Part shown: piece after piece, positions 8,951-22,200 of the stretch
How positions within the stretch are numbered: the stretch's first letter is position 1
Layout of the letters: the number at the start of each line of letters is the position of its first letter
From: Asterias rubens
Lineage: Eukaryota > Echinodermata > Asteroidea > Forcipulatida > Asteriidae
Assembly: GCF_902459465.1 (NCBI RefSeq)
Contig: NC_047065.1
Location: forward strand, 4,088,309 to 4,152,308
Direction: 5' to 3'
DNA length: 64,000 bases
Position numbers and translations under genes: made by a program
Notes under the pieces: model-generated
Databases searched by the model: none
Seen by the model: the letters and a program-made list of their open reading frames with translations, nothing else
What the model was told of the DNA's origin: nothing

Positions 8951-10547
8951 ATGTCTTTTCTTTACTTTGCCTACGGAAGCAATCTTCTCCGAGAAAGGCT
9001 AGTGAGGGCCAACCCTTCTGCAAAGTTTGTAGCCGTTGCTAAATTGATGGTAAGTATTATCATATGCGGTAACCCTTCTTCTCAGTCAGGTAAGAACAAA
9101 ATTCTGTGGTTTTGTGCGTCGACAGGACTTTATCGATGAGGCCGGGTCTTGGGGGAGGGGGGGGGGCATTGCTCCAAAGGAAAAGGGGGGGGGGTGGGCG
9201 GGTAATGGGCTTTTCGTTTGTCAGTGGTGTGGGGGGGGGGGGGGGGGTCATGCTTTATTTTTGGAAGGGGGACGCTTGGTTCTGGGTAAACAATGAGGAC
9301 ATCCATACCAGCTGTGCCCACCCTACTCCTAGAAATATGAGGTTTCGTTCCGCTATCGTGTCCTAGTTCTAGGAGTATGCCCACCTATTTACGAACTAAT
9401 TATCTTTATACGCTGCCAACGCTCCTCTGCGCGACTTTACGCAGTAATTAAGCAGGTTTCATTCTGCTATTAGTATTAGTAGAGGATCGAACCTTGTAGT
9501 TCTAGGTAGTATGAGTAGGGTACGTCAAACTCCTAGATTCAACTCTATGATGAATTTTTCCTTGGAATGCTACAGCAGCTCTTCTATGGCAATTTATGTC
9601 TTCAAATGTGATTTGTTTGTGTATTTTCGTTTGACAATAGAACTATAAGCTGCATTTTTGTGGCAGACAGAACTGGACTTCGTCTAGCTCAAGATGGAAA
9701 GGGGGTGTCGGCAGCATCGCAGAGTCAGCCGGAGATTGCGTCTGGGGTGTAGTGTGGAAACTTCATGAAAGTGACCTGGATAGTCTAGATGAGTTAGTAT
9801 TTTATAAAATGATGCTTTTGGTCCCAACTTACGAATCATTCCAACTATAGTTTGGCCAGTCCTAGCCCTGGCGGCCTTTCACTTTCGTATTGTATACACT
9901 TTTGTATTGTATAATTACAGTGTACAGCACAGAGGAAGAATCCAATTGTAGGGCTAGTCCAATCTTGAGTGTTTACAAACGACCGATCCAGTAGGCTCCG
10001 CCCACAACGCACGCGTGTGCAAGAACACGTGAGCCTCTCCAATGCCTTTCTATACAACTCTGCCTTGCGCGCCAAGCATACGCGCACGCATGGCAGACTT
10101 GATGTGTCGGACCTTCGTTGAGTTGTGATTGGTCAATACGCAATGGGGCGGAGCTTAATGGATCGATCTAATGGGATGGCTGAACTATAGCTGGGACTGC
10201 CTGGTGAAATAAATGGCTGTTTAAACACTCGTCGCTACCCTTTTATTCCCTTACTTATTGTTGTTATTTACAGTCAAGAGGGTGTGCATCTAGACATCTA
10301 CCGCCGATTGGAATCTCTCAAGGTCACCTCCTTCCAAGATGAAAAGATGATGGACTGCGTCAGTTACCAGATGATCGATCCCGTTGACATGACCCCCTCG
10401 CCCCATTACATCAGAGTCATACAGGCAGGCGCCAAACAGAATAACATACCTACAGATTATCTGAGATTCCTGGATTGCATCGAACACAATGGTTACAGCG
10501 GACAGGTGAAGATATATGATGAAGTTATGAAAGATGTTAAGCTTTGA
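8951..10547 (+). CDS. GGCT: Gamma-glutamylcyclotransferase, three exons
   Basis: The enzyme converts gamma-glutamyl amino acids to 5-oxoproline and free amino acid in the cytosolic gamma-glutamyl cycle. The exons are 8951-9049, 9671-9792 and 10274-10547, giving 164 residues with consistent phases (0, then 2). Exon 1 starts MSFLYFAYGSNLLRERL, containing the YGSN loop that binds the gamma-glutamyl group. Exon 2 carries CVWGVVWKLHESDLDSLD. The exon 2/3 junction restores DQEGV, whose Glu is the family's catalytic acid/base. Exon 3 ends NGYSGQVKIYDEVMKDV. The start matches family N-termini; human GGCT is somewhat longer there. The exon 2 acceptor is ambiguous: AG at 9666 would give TELDF, resembling human KLDF, but then shifts to a stop, whereas AG at 9670 keeps the frame open. 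Intron 1 is G-rich and intron 2 holds a GC-rich MITE. Confidence 0.92.
9140..9250 (+). repeat. G-tract cluster in GGCT intron 1
   Basis: Several runs of 6-17 G residues occur within about 110 bases. The plus strand could form G-quadruplexes. The tracts are also a likely site of assembly length error. Confidence 0.6.
9967..10175. mobile_element. Family I GC-rich MITE in GGCT intron 2
   Basis: The left end reads CCGATCCAGTAGGCTCCGCC and the right end GGGCGGAGCTTAATGGATCG, an imperfect inverted pair. The interior contains ACGCGTGTGC, CACGTGAG and GCGCACGCATG. The copy at 28370-28553 is in the opposite orientation. Confidence 0.75.
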
Positions 10548-11147
10548 AGGTACAGGTAAATGTAGTTTTTAAAAATGAAGGATTCTGAAAAGTGAAAGCC
10601 ATGTTTGAAGTGAGCGGCTGCTACTGCTGTGGTTAGTAGGATTTGAAACGATTGAAGTATACTTAAAGGGTGGCTGCAGTGTTTACGATTAAACATGACT
10701 TTTTAAACCTTAAAATATTGTTATTTATTTTTTATTTAATGTGCAAGTATTTTAAAAGTGGTTTTCAAGAGATTAGGGGAACCCACCCCGCCCCTAAAAG
10801 GGAGCCTTCATGTGACATCATGTCGGGAACCCGAGCCGTCTGCCCCCCTGGCTGTGTGCATATAGAGGCGTGTGCACTGTGTGGCCTGGTACCTAGGCGC
10901 GTGTAGTTAGGGACCAGACTCTTTTTGCCGACGATGTTTGAATTCCCGACGTGACGTCGATGGTAGGGGGGCGGTAACAATCCACAAAAGGGGGGGCATG
11001 ACTTATTCGCTAATTACGAAAGTGAGATATGTCGGGGAAAAAACAAAACACATTTTATTGATGTTCTATACATATATCAGAAATAAATGACAGCAAAATT
11101 AACTGTTTTATTTTAATTCACTGCAGCATCCCTTTAAGAGAGGTTTG

Positions 11148-11355
11148 CGGTAACACCATGTGAATATCTCTTTTGACTAGTGTTGGTTCTGAAATGAACC
11201 GGTGGTTAATGTTTCGATCAGTCTGATCACAAAACTCTCGTAACTGCTACAGTTGTTCGCTGTTTGCAATTAACTGTGGCTCTGAAAAGAATCTGTGGAA
11301 TTAATTTTTTTAATGACCCGACTTTTCGATCAGTGTGCGCTGATGGTCTTCAGGA
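11148..11355 (-). mobile_element. Hairpin-bearing small retroposon, diverged minus-strand copy
   Basis: It starts GGTTTGCGGTAACACCATG and contains GGTTCTGAAATGAACC (11185-11200), then GTTTCGATCAG. A second, related half follows at about 11280-11355. The copies at 21296-21419 and 32395-32518 are in the other orientation and have an intact hairpin. Confidence 0.6.
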
Positions 11356-11454
11356 GTTGTAAGCTATAAAATTAAAAAAATGGTTGGTGACAGGGATCTT
11401 CAAAGTATTATTTTTTATATTAATAAATCAAATCTTACTTTTTAAACCGTGCTA

Positions 11455-11720
11455 ATAGGGCCCAATTTCATAAAGTCTGAAGCACTGAAATTATTGCTTA
11501 GCAGAAACAGCCAAACTACATCGGCCCAGTTTCATAAAGTCGTTAAGCAGAAAATTCTGTTGAGCAAATTTCTTGGCTAAGCAAACAATTGCCATGGGAC
11601 CAATCACAACAATGGTAACTCTATAGTATTCTGGCCGGTAACCTTTTTTTGCTGGGCAATAGTTATTTTTAGTGCTAAGCAAGTTTTTTTTGTGCTTACA
11701 GGATTTATGAATTTGGGCCC
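11455..11720. repeat. Family H repeat (CCCAATTTCATAAAG type)
   Basis: GGGCCCAATTTCATAAAGTC recurs here in both orientations, with GCTTAGCAGAAA and GTGCTAAGCAAG motifs between. Related stretches lie at about 19590-19915, 29025-29235, 31935-32110, 38540-38785, 44085-44275 and 58415-58650. It is an inverted-repeat family without coding capacity. Confidence 0.6.
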
Positions 11721-12359
11721 AGGAGTTACATTGTTGGTACTGGTTCCCTGCTCATTTTTCACTCAGCAAAGTTGATGCTGTGAGGCACCAGTGTAGTTAG
11801 CTTAAGCTACTCTTTTCAAAACTTTTCAAGTTATACAATTTTTTAAAGATCGGTTCGGTCACAGGAAACAGTTTGGCCTAAATTGATTTTTGATTATAAT
11901 GACCCAAAGAACAACAATTTTGTACAATTGTATATTAATAGATATTTTTTATTGAAGAAATTCTAGGGCTTAAATTTAAAATTTACAGTAATGAAATATT
12001 TTACAAAATGGTGTAAATAAATCCTTTTAAATACTCTTTGAATAATATGTAAAACTGTCAGCTTTTGTTTCAATTCTTTTAATGCATCAAATGCCTGCCT
12101 TTTTAAATATCTACATCAGATGTTTTTTGTCAACGAAACGCTGATTTATAGGCAACATTATCTGCCTTCACACAAATTTGGGGTTGGTTTTTTTGTTCAA
12201 TTTTTGCACTTGGACGACCTTGTAGAGGTGCTGCTCACCTGTTCCTCCTTGCCACTCACCCACTTGATTTTTTGTACCATTTTGAATATTATTATATATT
12301 TTCTAAATAAAAAATAAAACTCATATTTTTAAAGTGTTTTGTTACTAAGAACATTGAAT

Positions 12360-12560
12360 ACTTCCAAGTTTAGTGACAGCGGGTACCAGCTGCATCTACA
12401 TTATGGCAGCAACATACTCGATTGGACACCAACACTCAGAAAACTAAAAAACAACTCATGCATTAATTGTTTCTAAGATTCAAATGTTTTAGGGTGAAAA
12501 CTTATCCAAACCATACAAACAGGTACACCAAATAATTTGAAACACAAGTAGAGGGGTACC
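12360..12560. repeat. Family G dispersed repeat, diverged copy
   Basis: The blocks AGTGACAGCGGGTACCAGCT, GCAGCAACA, GACACCAACACTCAGAA and GGGTGAAAAC match the stretch at 61315-61450 in order. No termini could be set. Confidence 0.5.
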
Positions 12561-13295
12561 TTCCAGTGTTCTGCAATAGGTACTGAAATGTGTTGGTGTG
12601 CTTGGACGGAGTGATCTAAAAAGAAGTATTCAATTTAAAGGTTTGGACAGCAGTCAAAATGACTCAAAAAATCTGATGCTGTCAACATAAAAGTTGAACC
12701 TACCACAATTGTCCAAAATTTGGACTGAAAACAGTTGTGCCCACTGAATGCTGATTTTAAGTAGGGAGTATGCTTGGATTAGCAACTGATACATTTAGGC
12801 AGTATTGCTAAACCTTGTCTTGCACAAACATTACACTTGGCTACACAGTCTACCACAATCGCCATTGTGGGAGTCAACTTGCACGTGCAACTATGGTAAA
12901 AGGCGTGTTGCCTAAAATGCGCACCGTTGTATAACAAACATGGACAGTGACCAAAATGGCACACCAAGATTATGATGAAAAAATTATTCGCATGAACTGG
13001 GCCAAATCAATACTAAAGGGCGTTTATTAGGCCCCCAACCCTTGATGTGTTTTCATCGTAATAGGACTGTCACGCGAACAGTGGAAAATATTGTTTCAAA
13101 AACTCAATAAAAATAATGTACAAATGTACAGCACAACCCAGGAATACGATTTTCTGGAAAACATCTTCTTACTTATTTGTTTTACTTTCAGTACTTTCCT
13201 GAGTTCTATGAAGAAGAAAACAGTTCAGGCAAAACTGGACGGATTGTTGTCATTCTCTATTAAAAATAAACCCAGAGTCTCCTTTCGTGTACTTC

Positions 13296-16200
13296 TTATA
13301 ACTCAGAGCTGTTGAGCAGACCAAAGCGGCTGACGCCTTTCTTGAGCAGTCTCTGTATGATAGTTTCAATGGGTTGCGGCGTGGCCGTGTTCAGCTGGTC
13401 GTGCGGTACGTCGTACGCGCAGGCCAGGTACGCTATCATATGATGTTTATCGATCTCGGCATCCACCACGTTGATGGCCATCCGTAATTCCGGTAGAGGC
13501 ACCTCCCTGTAAAATAAGAACATTTTTCAGTCAATTTGCATAAATCGCTGTGTCGGTGCAACAATGTGGTACGATTTTGTAATGCACCATATCAGGCACG
13601 CACTACTGGAATTTCCCATGAGCGAAAATCTTTGAATTCTACTCAAGGTTTTTACTGTGACTCTTATCAGCCGAGTACGGTAAAATTATTGTAAAATAAA
13701 CATTCATCCTGGAACCCATTTCCCAAAGGTCAATTATTCTGAGCCACAAAACTACTGTTGGTGTTTGTGATCAAACTAGCCCCGTCTCGCTGCCCCCCTC
13801 CCCCCTTGTTTCCTTATCATTGTCATCTCCTACTTTTCTGACTGCATTCTGCTCTCTCTCTCTTTCCACCTGTTACTAGAATGTCGTCATTTAGCCCTTA
13901 GGCAAGAATCTGCCGGGGTCAAAACATGAGGACATGAAAAATGTCTTGCTGAATAACATCAAACAGTTGTTTCTGAAACAAGGTCAACATCATATTATCC
14001 CTCCTTTCCAGCATGATGTTCTTTACCCATTATCTCTGCCCCCTCCCCCCCCCCCCCAGCACTCTACATCTTCGATCATACTACTTACTCTTTCTCCCCC
14101 ATCTCTTGTTTGATCTGCTCCACATACTTGAGACGTTCTTCTTTATCTTGTTTCCGGATTAGATTAATAAAAGGACGAGCTCCTCCATCTTCATCCTGTG
14201 TTCAAAGTCAAAATGGAAAACCTGTCTCTGTAAAGTCTGGACACTATAAAGAGCATATCAAAAGTCAAGCCCATTTGAATTCCCAAGAAATGTTCCAGCA
14301 GTCAAACAACCGCAATCCAGTAGACCACGACATTGTATTGAACTACAGGAACACTCCTGCACATTACGCATACTGCACCCACTCTTGATTGGCTCAGTGT
14401 TCGTTACTTTAATTTACAATTTGTAGTTTTTCATCAGTTAACATTTTTTCGGTTGGAACTGGCCTATTAGGCAATATAGTTCCAGTTTAACAGTCAAAAG
14501 TCATTATACATGAAATGAGCAATATATTTGACTATGGCATTGCTTAAATTCATTAATATACAACTCTTGAATAAGGGTTGAACAAAGACAAAATTATCTA
14601 GAGCAGGATTTTAACCAATGACCTGCGGATAAACATGCCAGCACTCTACTAACTGAGCTATCTAGCCCTATTTTGGCGGTCTAACTATTTTGTAAATATA
14701 TCTTTGTTCGCTTGCACATCAAGCGGAGAATGGTAATCAATGGTGTTACAGACATTTTGTGACCACTTTGGTCTTGGGTCTTTTTACCTCCATGAAGAGA
14801 TCTTGATAATTCAGGGTCTCTGCTCCTTCTTCTGGTTTCAAGTCTTCTAAGGCTGCAGCCACAAGGGCTTCGATGTTCTCATCGGACTTGACGGCAAAGA
14901 CCTCTTTCAGAGAGGCTTCAAACTTGTCTCGTGGGATGACTTGGATGCTGGTTTCTTTACTTTCCTCTTCCTCCTTTTCTTCAACCTATACAAAATAATA
15001 TAATAATAATAATAATAACGGTTTTTATAAAGCCAAATTCAGAATACCGTCTCAATGCGCTTTACCTTAATAAGTGCCCTGGTCATTGGGACAATAAAAT
15101 TATGTTGATCTTTCACAGATCCCTGAGGAGTACACAGCCCTGAGCTGCCGTGGCACTCCAAAGGCTTTTTCATACACAATATCAACATCTACCCTCGCAG
15201 GTACCCATTTATACCCCTGGATGAAGAGAAGCAGATATAGTAAAGTATCTTGCTCAAGGACACAAGTGTTATGTGGGATTTGAACCCACACTCCAATGAC
15301 TTAACCACCAGAGCTTGAATTTGACGCTCTAAACCACTCAGCCATGACACCTTACAATCATTAAGTTGATCAAAAGTTTAGCGGAGCGCAACTGTGGGAG
15401 CAACTTGTATGGAACCATTTTGTTTTTCTCCCATTTAAAAGAAAGAACCCAAACTGGCTAGGCTACAAGGACATATAGTAACATCCCCTTTTTTGTTGAA
15501 TGACAATAAGTGAGTTCTCATTAATGAGTTCTCATAAGGGTTCTTGTTTACTTGTATCATCCACTGGGAAAAAATTTCTCTTTTTTTAACGTGATTGAAC
15601 AAACTTTGTTTACCATCAACAAAATTAACATCTATTAAAAATGTGTGTCTTGAAACTTGAATCTTGTTGTTAGGATTTGAATTTTTACATAATTTCAATG
15701 ATTTCATTTTCTGTTCTACTTTTTGGGGGATGGGAGTGGTAAAAATATCCTAACTTGATTCATTTGGGAGGTATTGAATCCATGTCCTTGCCAGCAATTC
15801 AAGCAGACATCTTAAGAACATACCTGCGGGGGTTCGACCCCTTCTTCTGCTGGCTGGGGCGTCTCTGGCGGTGGTGCTGATGATTGGATCGTCACCGTCT
15901 CTGAAGACTGATTGAATGACTCCATCAGTTTTTGCAACATCTCCATTTGTTGGTTGTACACATCTTCGCTGATCTGAAGAAAACAAATACAATCAATCAT
16001 TAAGAAATGTATGTCGTAGTTCACAGATTTGCTGTCATAGTGTTGTTATTTCTGATTTTTGTTCTAACATTTTGTTTAAAGGTAAGGTACGCGTTTGGTA
16101 ATCACTTTATAAAATAATGGCAATAAAACCTCAATTGGTTAGGTACAACAGTTTTCGATAGTGTAAATCATTTTGAGAATCATGTCACTTTGAAGTAACT

Positions 16201-19200
16201 GGTTATAGAAAATATACAAGTAAGGGGAAAAGGACGTAGGTGGTACTACCTTTTGAACTAAATTTGAATTGATGCATATGGTGGGATACACCAAGTGAGA
16301 AGACTGGTCTTTGACAATTACCAAAGGTGTCTAGTGTCTTTAAGACTAAAAAGTTGTATTACAAACTGACCTCATTTTTAAGTACTTGATAGAACAAGCT
16401 GCAGAGGCCCTCGTCTTCGTATCTCTCCAAGGCGTCATGGAGATTGTACGCCTTCTCAGCAATCATCTTCTTGTCCCGGAATCTGTCGTCAAGAAACTCT
16501 GCCAGGAAGGCGTCCATCGGTCCAACCGAACCGTCCTCCTTCTGAAGAGTTTCGGAACAAAATAAATATAAACTGAGCTTATTAGATGTTAAATTTGCAT
16601 CGGGATAAAGAATATTATTTTGGTTTTACCGTTATTAGACCCTTAGATCGGTGTGTGTAATTCTTTGTAGTTTAGACCGTTAAGACAGACGGCAGAATTC
16701 TGGACTTAACTCTCTTTACTTTGATCTGCATACGTTTACTCTTTCATCTTCTTTGCTTACTATTTTGCTTATCTATGCAATTTTTTGTATACATATTTTA
16801 TTTTGAGAAAAGATCAGAGTAGTTTGAAGTAAATGTTGACTTGAATTGAAGAATTTAATTCAAATACTGCATGACGTTTGAGATTTGTTAAGTCCCTTTG
16901 CTCCTACCTACCTGTGATTCCTGCTTATTCTTGGCCGCCCAGACCTCCTTGATCAACTCCAGGGCATCCCCCTTTGATATCTCTCTGTTTCTGACTTTAA
17001 TATCGGTCTGGAGGTAGAGTGGAACATCCTCGCCTGTACCCTGTGGGATGATTCAAACAAAACTAGATTTATTACTCAGCAACTTAGTCTGGCGAGTAAT
17101 AATCGTTGTGTCAATGCAAGACTCTGCTAGTGTTGAATCTTCAAAAGGTTGGTAAGCAGTTTGCAACAACTAATTCTGTTTTTTTTTTTTTTAAATTATT
17201 TCCTGTTACATAGTTCAAATGTAAACGTTGCCTACCTTGGGCTCAAAGAACGCAAGTCCTTCTCCGTCTCCAGCTAGCTCCTTGAGGAGGAGCTCCACTT
17301 TACCATCGCTGCTCTTATCCTTAGCGATGGTTGCCCATCTTTCCTCTCCTCCCTCCATGAAGGGGGCGCAGCGATCCCAGTCGGGTCTGTAGGGCAACAA
17401 ATAAAGCATGGATATTAAAGTCTCGTTATTTATTATTTCATTATTTTATAGTTCGCACCAAACAAGTGTAAAAGTCACTCTTGGTAAGAAGCTACAAGAA
17501 GAAAACATTAATAAGACGAAAATAACTATTTTAGTTTTTAATTCATTTTTTTTTCAAAATTATTATTTTTGTTTATAGTAAGGTCTCCCCAAATAAGTCT
17601 AAAAGCCACTCATGCAAGATCTCGGTATAAAGGGCTTCATTAACAAAGATATCTAAGATGAAAATAACTCTGGAAAATCCAGAGCTGGAATTGGTATTCC
17701 TCTTTTAAAAAAGATTGTAGGATGAAGGGGAAACATGTACCTGGCAGTATACGTGGAATAAAGTTGCCTAATAATGTTATTACTTTAAAAGAAAACATGT
17801 AAATGTACTTGTGCCGAACCCCATGCAATAAGCCATTTGTAATATAAGTTAGACTTGAATATTGCCTGGTACAAATGGCTTGCACAGCTAATCGCTTAAA
17901 ATTGTCACACCAACTTTCCTAAACTACCACTTTTGTACCTTGGTGTTGCTGATCGTTTGAGCACTTCCAGCTCGGAGTAAAACTCGTCTCTCTGCGTCAA
18001 CACCTGTTTATTGACCTCAAGAAGTGTACTGTGAACAAATAAACAAAATGGGGACGTTACCTCAACAATCTTCTCTCCATTTATCATCGCGACAGCCGAC
18101 TCCGTAAGTTGGACGCCGCAACAAAACTTACTCCCACCATCTGTAAGAAACTGGTTGGTCAGGGTGCCTTTGGTTATAGCGCCCCCAACTTATGGAACAA
18201 ACTCCCCCCAGAAATCCGCCAGTCTGACTCAATCATGACATTCAAAAAACTGTTGAAGACCGAACTGTTCAGAGCCCATTAATTTGTTTATTGTTTATTC
18301 TCTTTCTGTTCAGGGCCTTGATCTAGAGTCTAGGATATGTGCGCTTTATAAGAACTTTGTATTATTATTATTGTTATTATTACTGAACCAGTAGTTATTG
18401 GTAACTCATTCATGCAAACCAGTTATTTTTATGATCTCATATTATAATTGCAGCTGATAGTTTCTTATTAAAGGATTGTGGTACTCGTTGTAACACAAAG
18501 CACAATGTCCACAGATTTACATTAAACTTACACACTTTTTTTATTTTCGTGACTGGTTTCACTTTTCAAGAATAATAAGTTTACTCACTCGTGCTCTGTC
18601 ATCAGGATCTCATGGTCTTTTTTCAGTAGCTCCATTTCTTCTTGCAGTTTCTGTAAAGACAAAGTACGTACTAAGGATTACAATAGTTGTTGAGTTGTAT
18701 CAGGGATAAAGAATATTAATTTGGTTTTACACTTACACCAATGTGTGTTACAATGTGTACTTAGTACTGCCCGGTGTTCTGTGAGCCCACAACCTTTGCC
18801 ATTCTAGAGCAGTGTCATATCAACTAGACCACAGAGATTGCCTGGTAGCTAGAGGCAGTTCGAATCCTATATTTTAGCAGCGGTAAGATACCAGACATGT
18901 TTTTTAAAACCCAGTTTTGACAAGGGACAACTGACTCTCTGTCTGTTGTTATTTTTCAAAATGCTTTAGTTTTTTTTAGGGTTTTTGTTTGGGGGGGGGG
19001 GGTGGTAGAGCTTCATCTACTTTATGCTTCTCTGTCTAGTCAAATAATTCAACTCAAATTATTTCCAGTTTGAAAGACTTTTGGGTGGTTTCAGGTACCT
19101 AAATAACATTACAACACAGTGAAGACTGCTAAAGTGACAGGTGCAAAATTTGGTTGGTAAGCGCCCTCTGCTGTGTTTTATTACCTCATGTTCTACTTTG

Positions 19201-22200
19201 AGTCCTTCAAAGTCCCTCCTCGGTACTACGTCTCCATAGTTGGCGATCATCTCCGTCAAACGCTGCGTCGCATCCGTCAGGTCCTCTCTTGCTCTCCTAA
19301 ACATCGTAAGGAAAGTAAATGATAACTTAAGGAAAGGAACTCTACACAGAAAACTTAACTAATAATGTTAACCTTTCATGATAATCAAAGATATTAGAGG
19401 TTTTATCATCTTTCAAGTTCATGAAGGTGTAATTAACAATATCTGTGTTTACTTGCCAAAAGAGGGCGCTGTTTACAGTGTGATTAAAACATGGCTTCTC
19501 CATTAATAGTTTTTGCTATATGAGTCTCTACTTAGACATAACCCTAGCTAGGTCAAAGAAGAACCCCGATCATTAAACAGAAGGTTGCTTTTTTTGCTTA
19601 CTTTACATGGGCGACACCCATCGGGGTAAAACTGTTCTTTTAAACCTGAGACCAATTTTATAGAACTGCTTAATGCCCCAAATTTGTACGTAAAAGTGTC
19701 TATGGTTCAAGTGCTTAGAGTTAGAACTGCTAACAGCAAGTACTGGAAAAGGCATGATAACCTTCCGGTGCTTACTGTAAGCAAGTAAATGGTGTAACAA
19801 TGTAAATCTATGGTTAACGCACAAGCTATTTCCCTACGCTTAAACAAACTTTTCTGCTAAGTAGTTGGTGCAAAATTTTGCTTGCTGATAAGCAGCGCTA
19901 AGAAAATGGCCCCTGGTATATTGAACACGTTTTTATTTGACATTTGAGGGTTTTTTCAAACCAACATAATTTATACATTTATGGTATGTACATTAAAGCT
20001 TTACATAATTAATACACATTCACTTTATACAAAAATATTTAATTTAAGCACATATTTTCTCACCTTAATGCAATCTTGAGCTTTATGGGATCCTCTTTGG
20101 TTTCTCCAACGGGGTTGACCTGACCCTGAGACTTTTGAAAGTCTTCTTGTTGGTAGCGTAAATCGTTGATGTCAGACACCAGTAGTTTACGAGCGTCGCA
20201 TTCATTTCGATATTTGTAGTACTCAGCGGCTACGTCTTCTTGTAGCTGAAGAAAAATTTAACATTTACTGTAATTGGCCCGGAAAAGCATAATACTGGGT
20301 TCTTATCTACAAATGTAGCACATAATCACATCCCTAGGGATAATATCAAGCACTCATTTGTTTTTAACAGGACAAGAAGTGTTGTGCTATTTAATAGTGA
20401 GACCCATTTATGTAGCACCTTCTAACGGTACACAAGATGCCGAGGCACTATTTGGATTGGGTTTTCAGTCCCTACCTGACTGCGTGGGTTTTCCCAACAA
20501 CAATTCTCTGGGCTTTTTCCTCCCACATATAAAACTGAAACTTCCTTCCTTGTTGTTTCTCCATTGGGTTCTTAACCAGTACTGTGATTAAGTTTGTCCA
20601 TGGCTTCACAAACAGAATAAATTAAATGAAGGTGAAGAAAGATACCAGGACATCAACCCAACTGCCCAATGTTACCAACTGAGTTCGGATGCAGTTAACA
20701 CCCGAATCAGAACAGGCACTCCAGAGTCGCGCCGAACCAAATTCTAAATTAAGTACATGAAAAGTTTGACATCTAAAACAGTAAGGAGTGACTGGGCGCG
20801 CTAGAAGTCGAAAGATCGACTGTTGAAGTCATTCATAATGACTCTGGAGTACCTTGGTTTCAGACGGTGATCTTGTCATGAGCCGAGTCAATGTAAATTT
20901 TATGTTTAGTTCGCCTGTCTGAAACAAAGAGTTATTGGGTCGACCTAGATTCAGTCCAAATCTGTTTAGTTCGGCGCGACTCTGGAGCACCTGTCTAAAA
21001 GGGTTGTTACACAATCCCCACCCATACCTTGTCTATTTGCATCTGTAGTGAGACCTCGTGTTGTTTCATGGCATCTATCGTCTCCTGCAGTGCCTTCTTC
21101 TCTCTCTTAAGATCCAGCATCTCCTGTCTCTCCTCCTCCCTAAGTGCCATCACTTTCTGATCACACTGCTCCGAGACTGTCACCAACATGGACTGCAAAC
21201 ACAAAGAGGAAATAATTAACCACTTATCAACGTGGCTTCCAAAACATTCTGAAGTTACGGAATTGTTGAGTGATTTTGTGTGTATAAACATGTACGTGCT
21301 TTCTCCAGAAGACGACCAGAGCATACTGATCGAAACGTCGAGTTGAAACCAACGGTTCTTTTCAGAACCACCCCAACTCATTAGAGATAGTCATTACATG
21401 GTGTTACCGCAAACCTTTCTATAAACATGTACCTCTTTTTAAATCTAAAGAAAAATAAAGGTGGTGGACCTACCTTAAGAGGCTCAAGCTCCCTTATCTG
21501 TTCTCTTTGTTGGGCGATCATCATCTCGTACTCTGTCTTAATGGATGAGAGAAGAGGCTTGTATGTCTTGAAGTCTTCTATCAGGTACTCAAATACCTCT
21601 CTGTATGCCTGAGGTTGATGGACGAGAAATTAAAACAATAAGACACCTGTCAAGCCAGAACTAAAATTTGACACTAGCCTGAGGCTAGTGATCTTACTGT
21701 CGGGCCAGTGAACTTAAAACTGGACAAGTCTTGTGGTCTTGTGCTATTCAATTGAATAATAATACCTTACTGTGTTGTATCTTGAAGAGAAACAAAGGAT
21801 GTTGGAATGTTGACTTTCCGTCAGGAAAAAACACTTTCAATTATATTGAGTAATGAAGTATACTTTAAGGCACTGGACACTATTGGTAATTACCATAGAG
21901 TTATATATAAGAACTAGAGGGCGCACTAGCCTATGTACGCGCACCGGCATGCGCGCAGGCGGCCATTTTCTAAGTTGAACAAACAGGCATTGCTTAGCGT
22001 GTGTTTGTGCAGTCATTTTGTAAGAATTAGATTTTGGGGTCCCGTAATGAAGCATCTGAAAGCACACAACTTCATGTGCCAAGGGTATTTTCTCTTCCAC
22101 TATTATCTCGCAACTTCAACGACAAATTGAGTTCAAATTTCCACAGGTTTGTTATTTTGTGCATGTGTTGAGATACAGAAAGTGAGAAGACTGGTCTTTG

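Larger units (their letters stand above)
10548..13295. other. Convergent intergenic stretch between GGCT and TSNAXIP1
   Basis: This is the shared 3' side of two converging genes. A candidate GGCT polyadenylation signal AATAAA lies at 11092-11097. A TTTATT (AATAAA on the minus strand) near 13023 could serve TSNAXIP1. The stretch holds a CpG-richer patch (about 10770-10970), a histone-stem-loop-like repeat (11148-11260 on), family H (about 11455-11720) and family G (about 12360-12560). No coding exon was recognised. Confidence 0.5.

Noticed and set aside
14600..15352. Possible functional tRNA genes
   Set aside because: Boxes A and B are recognisable, but arms do not close into a clean cloverleaf and the sequences continue into SINE bodies.
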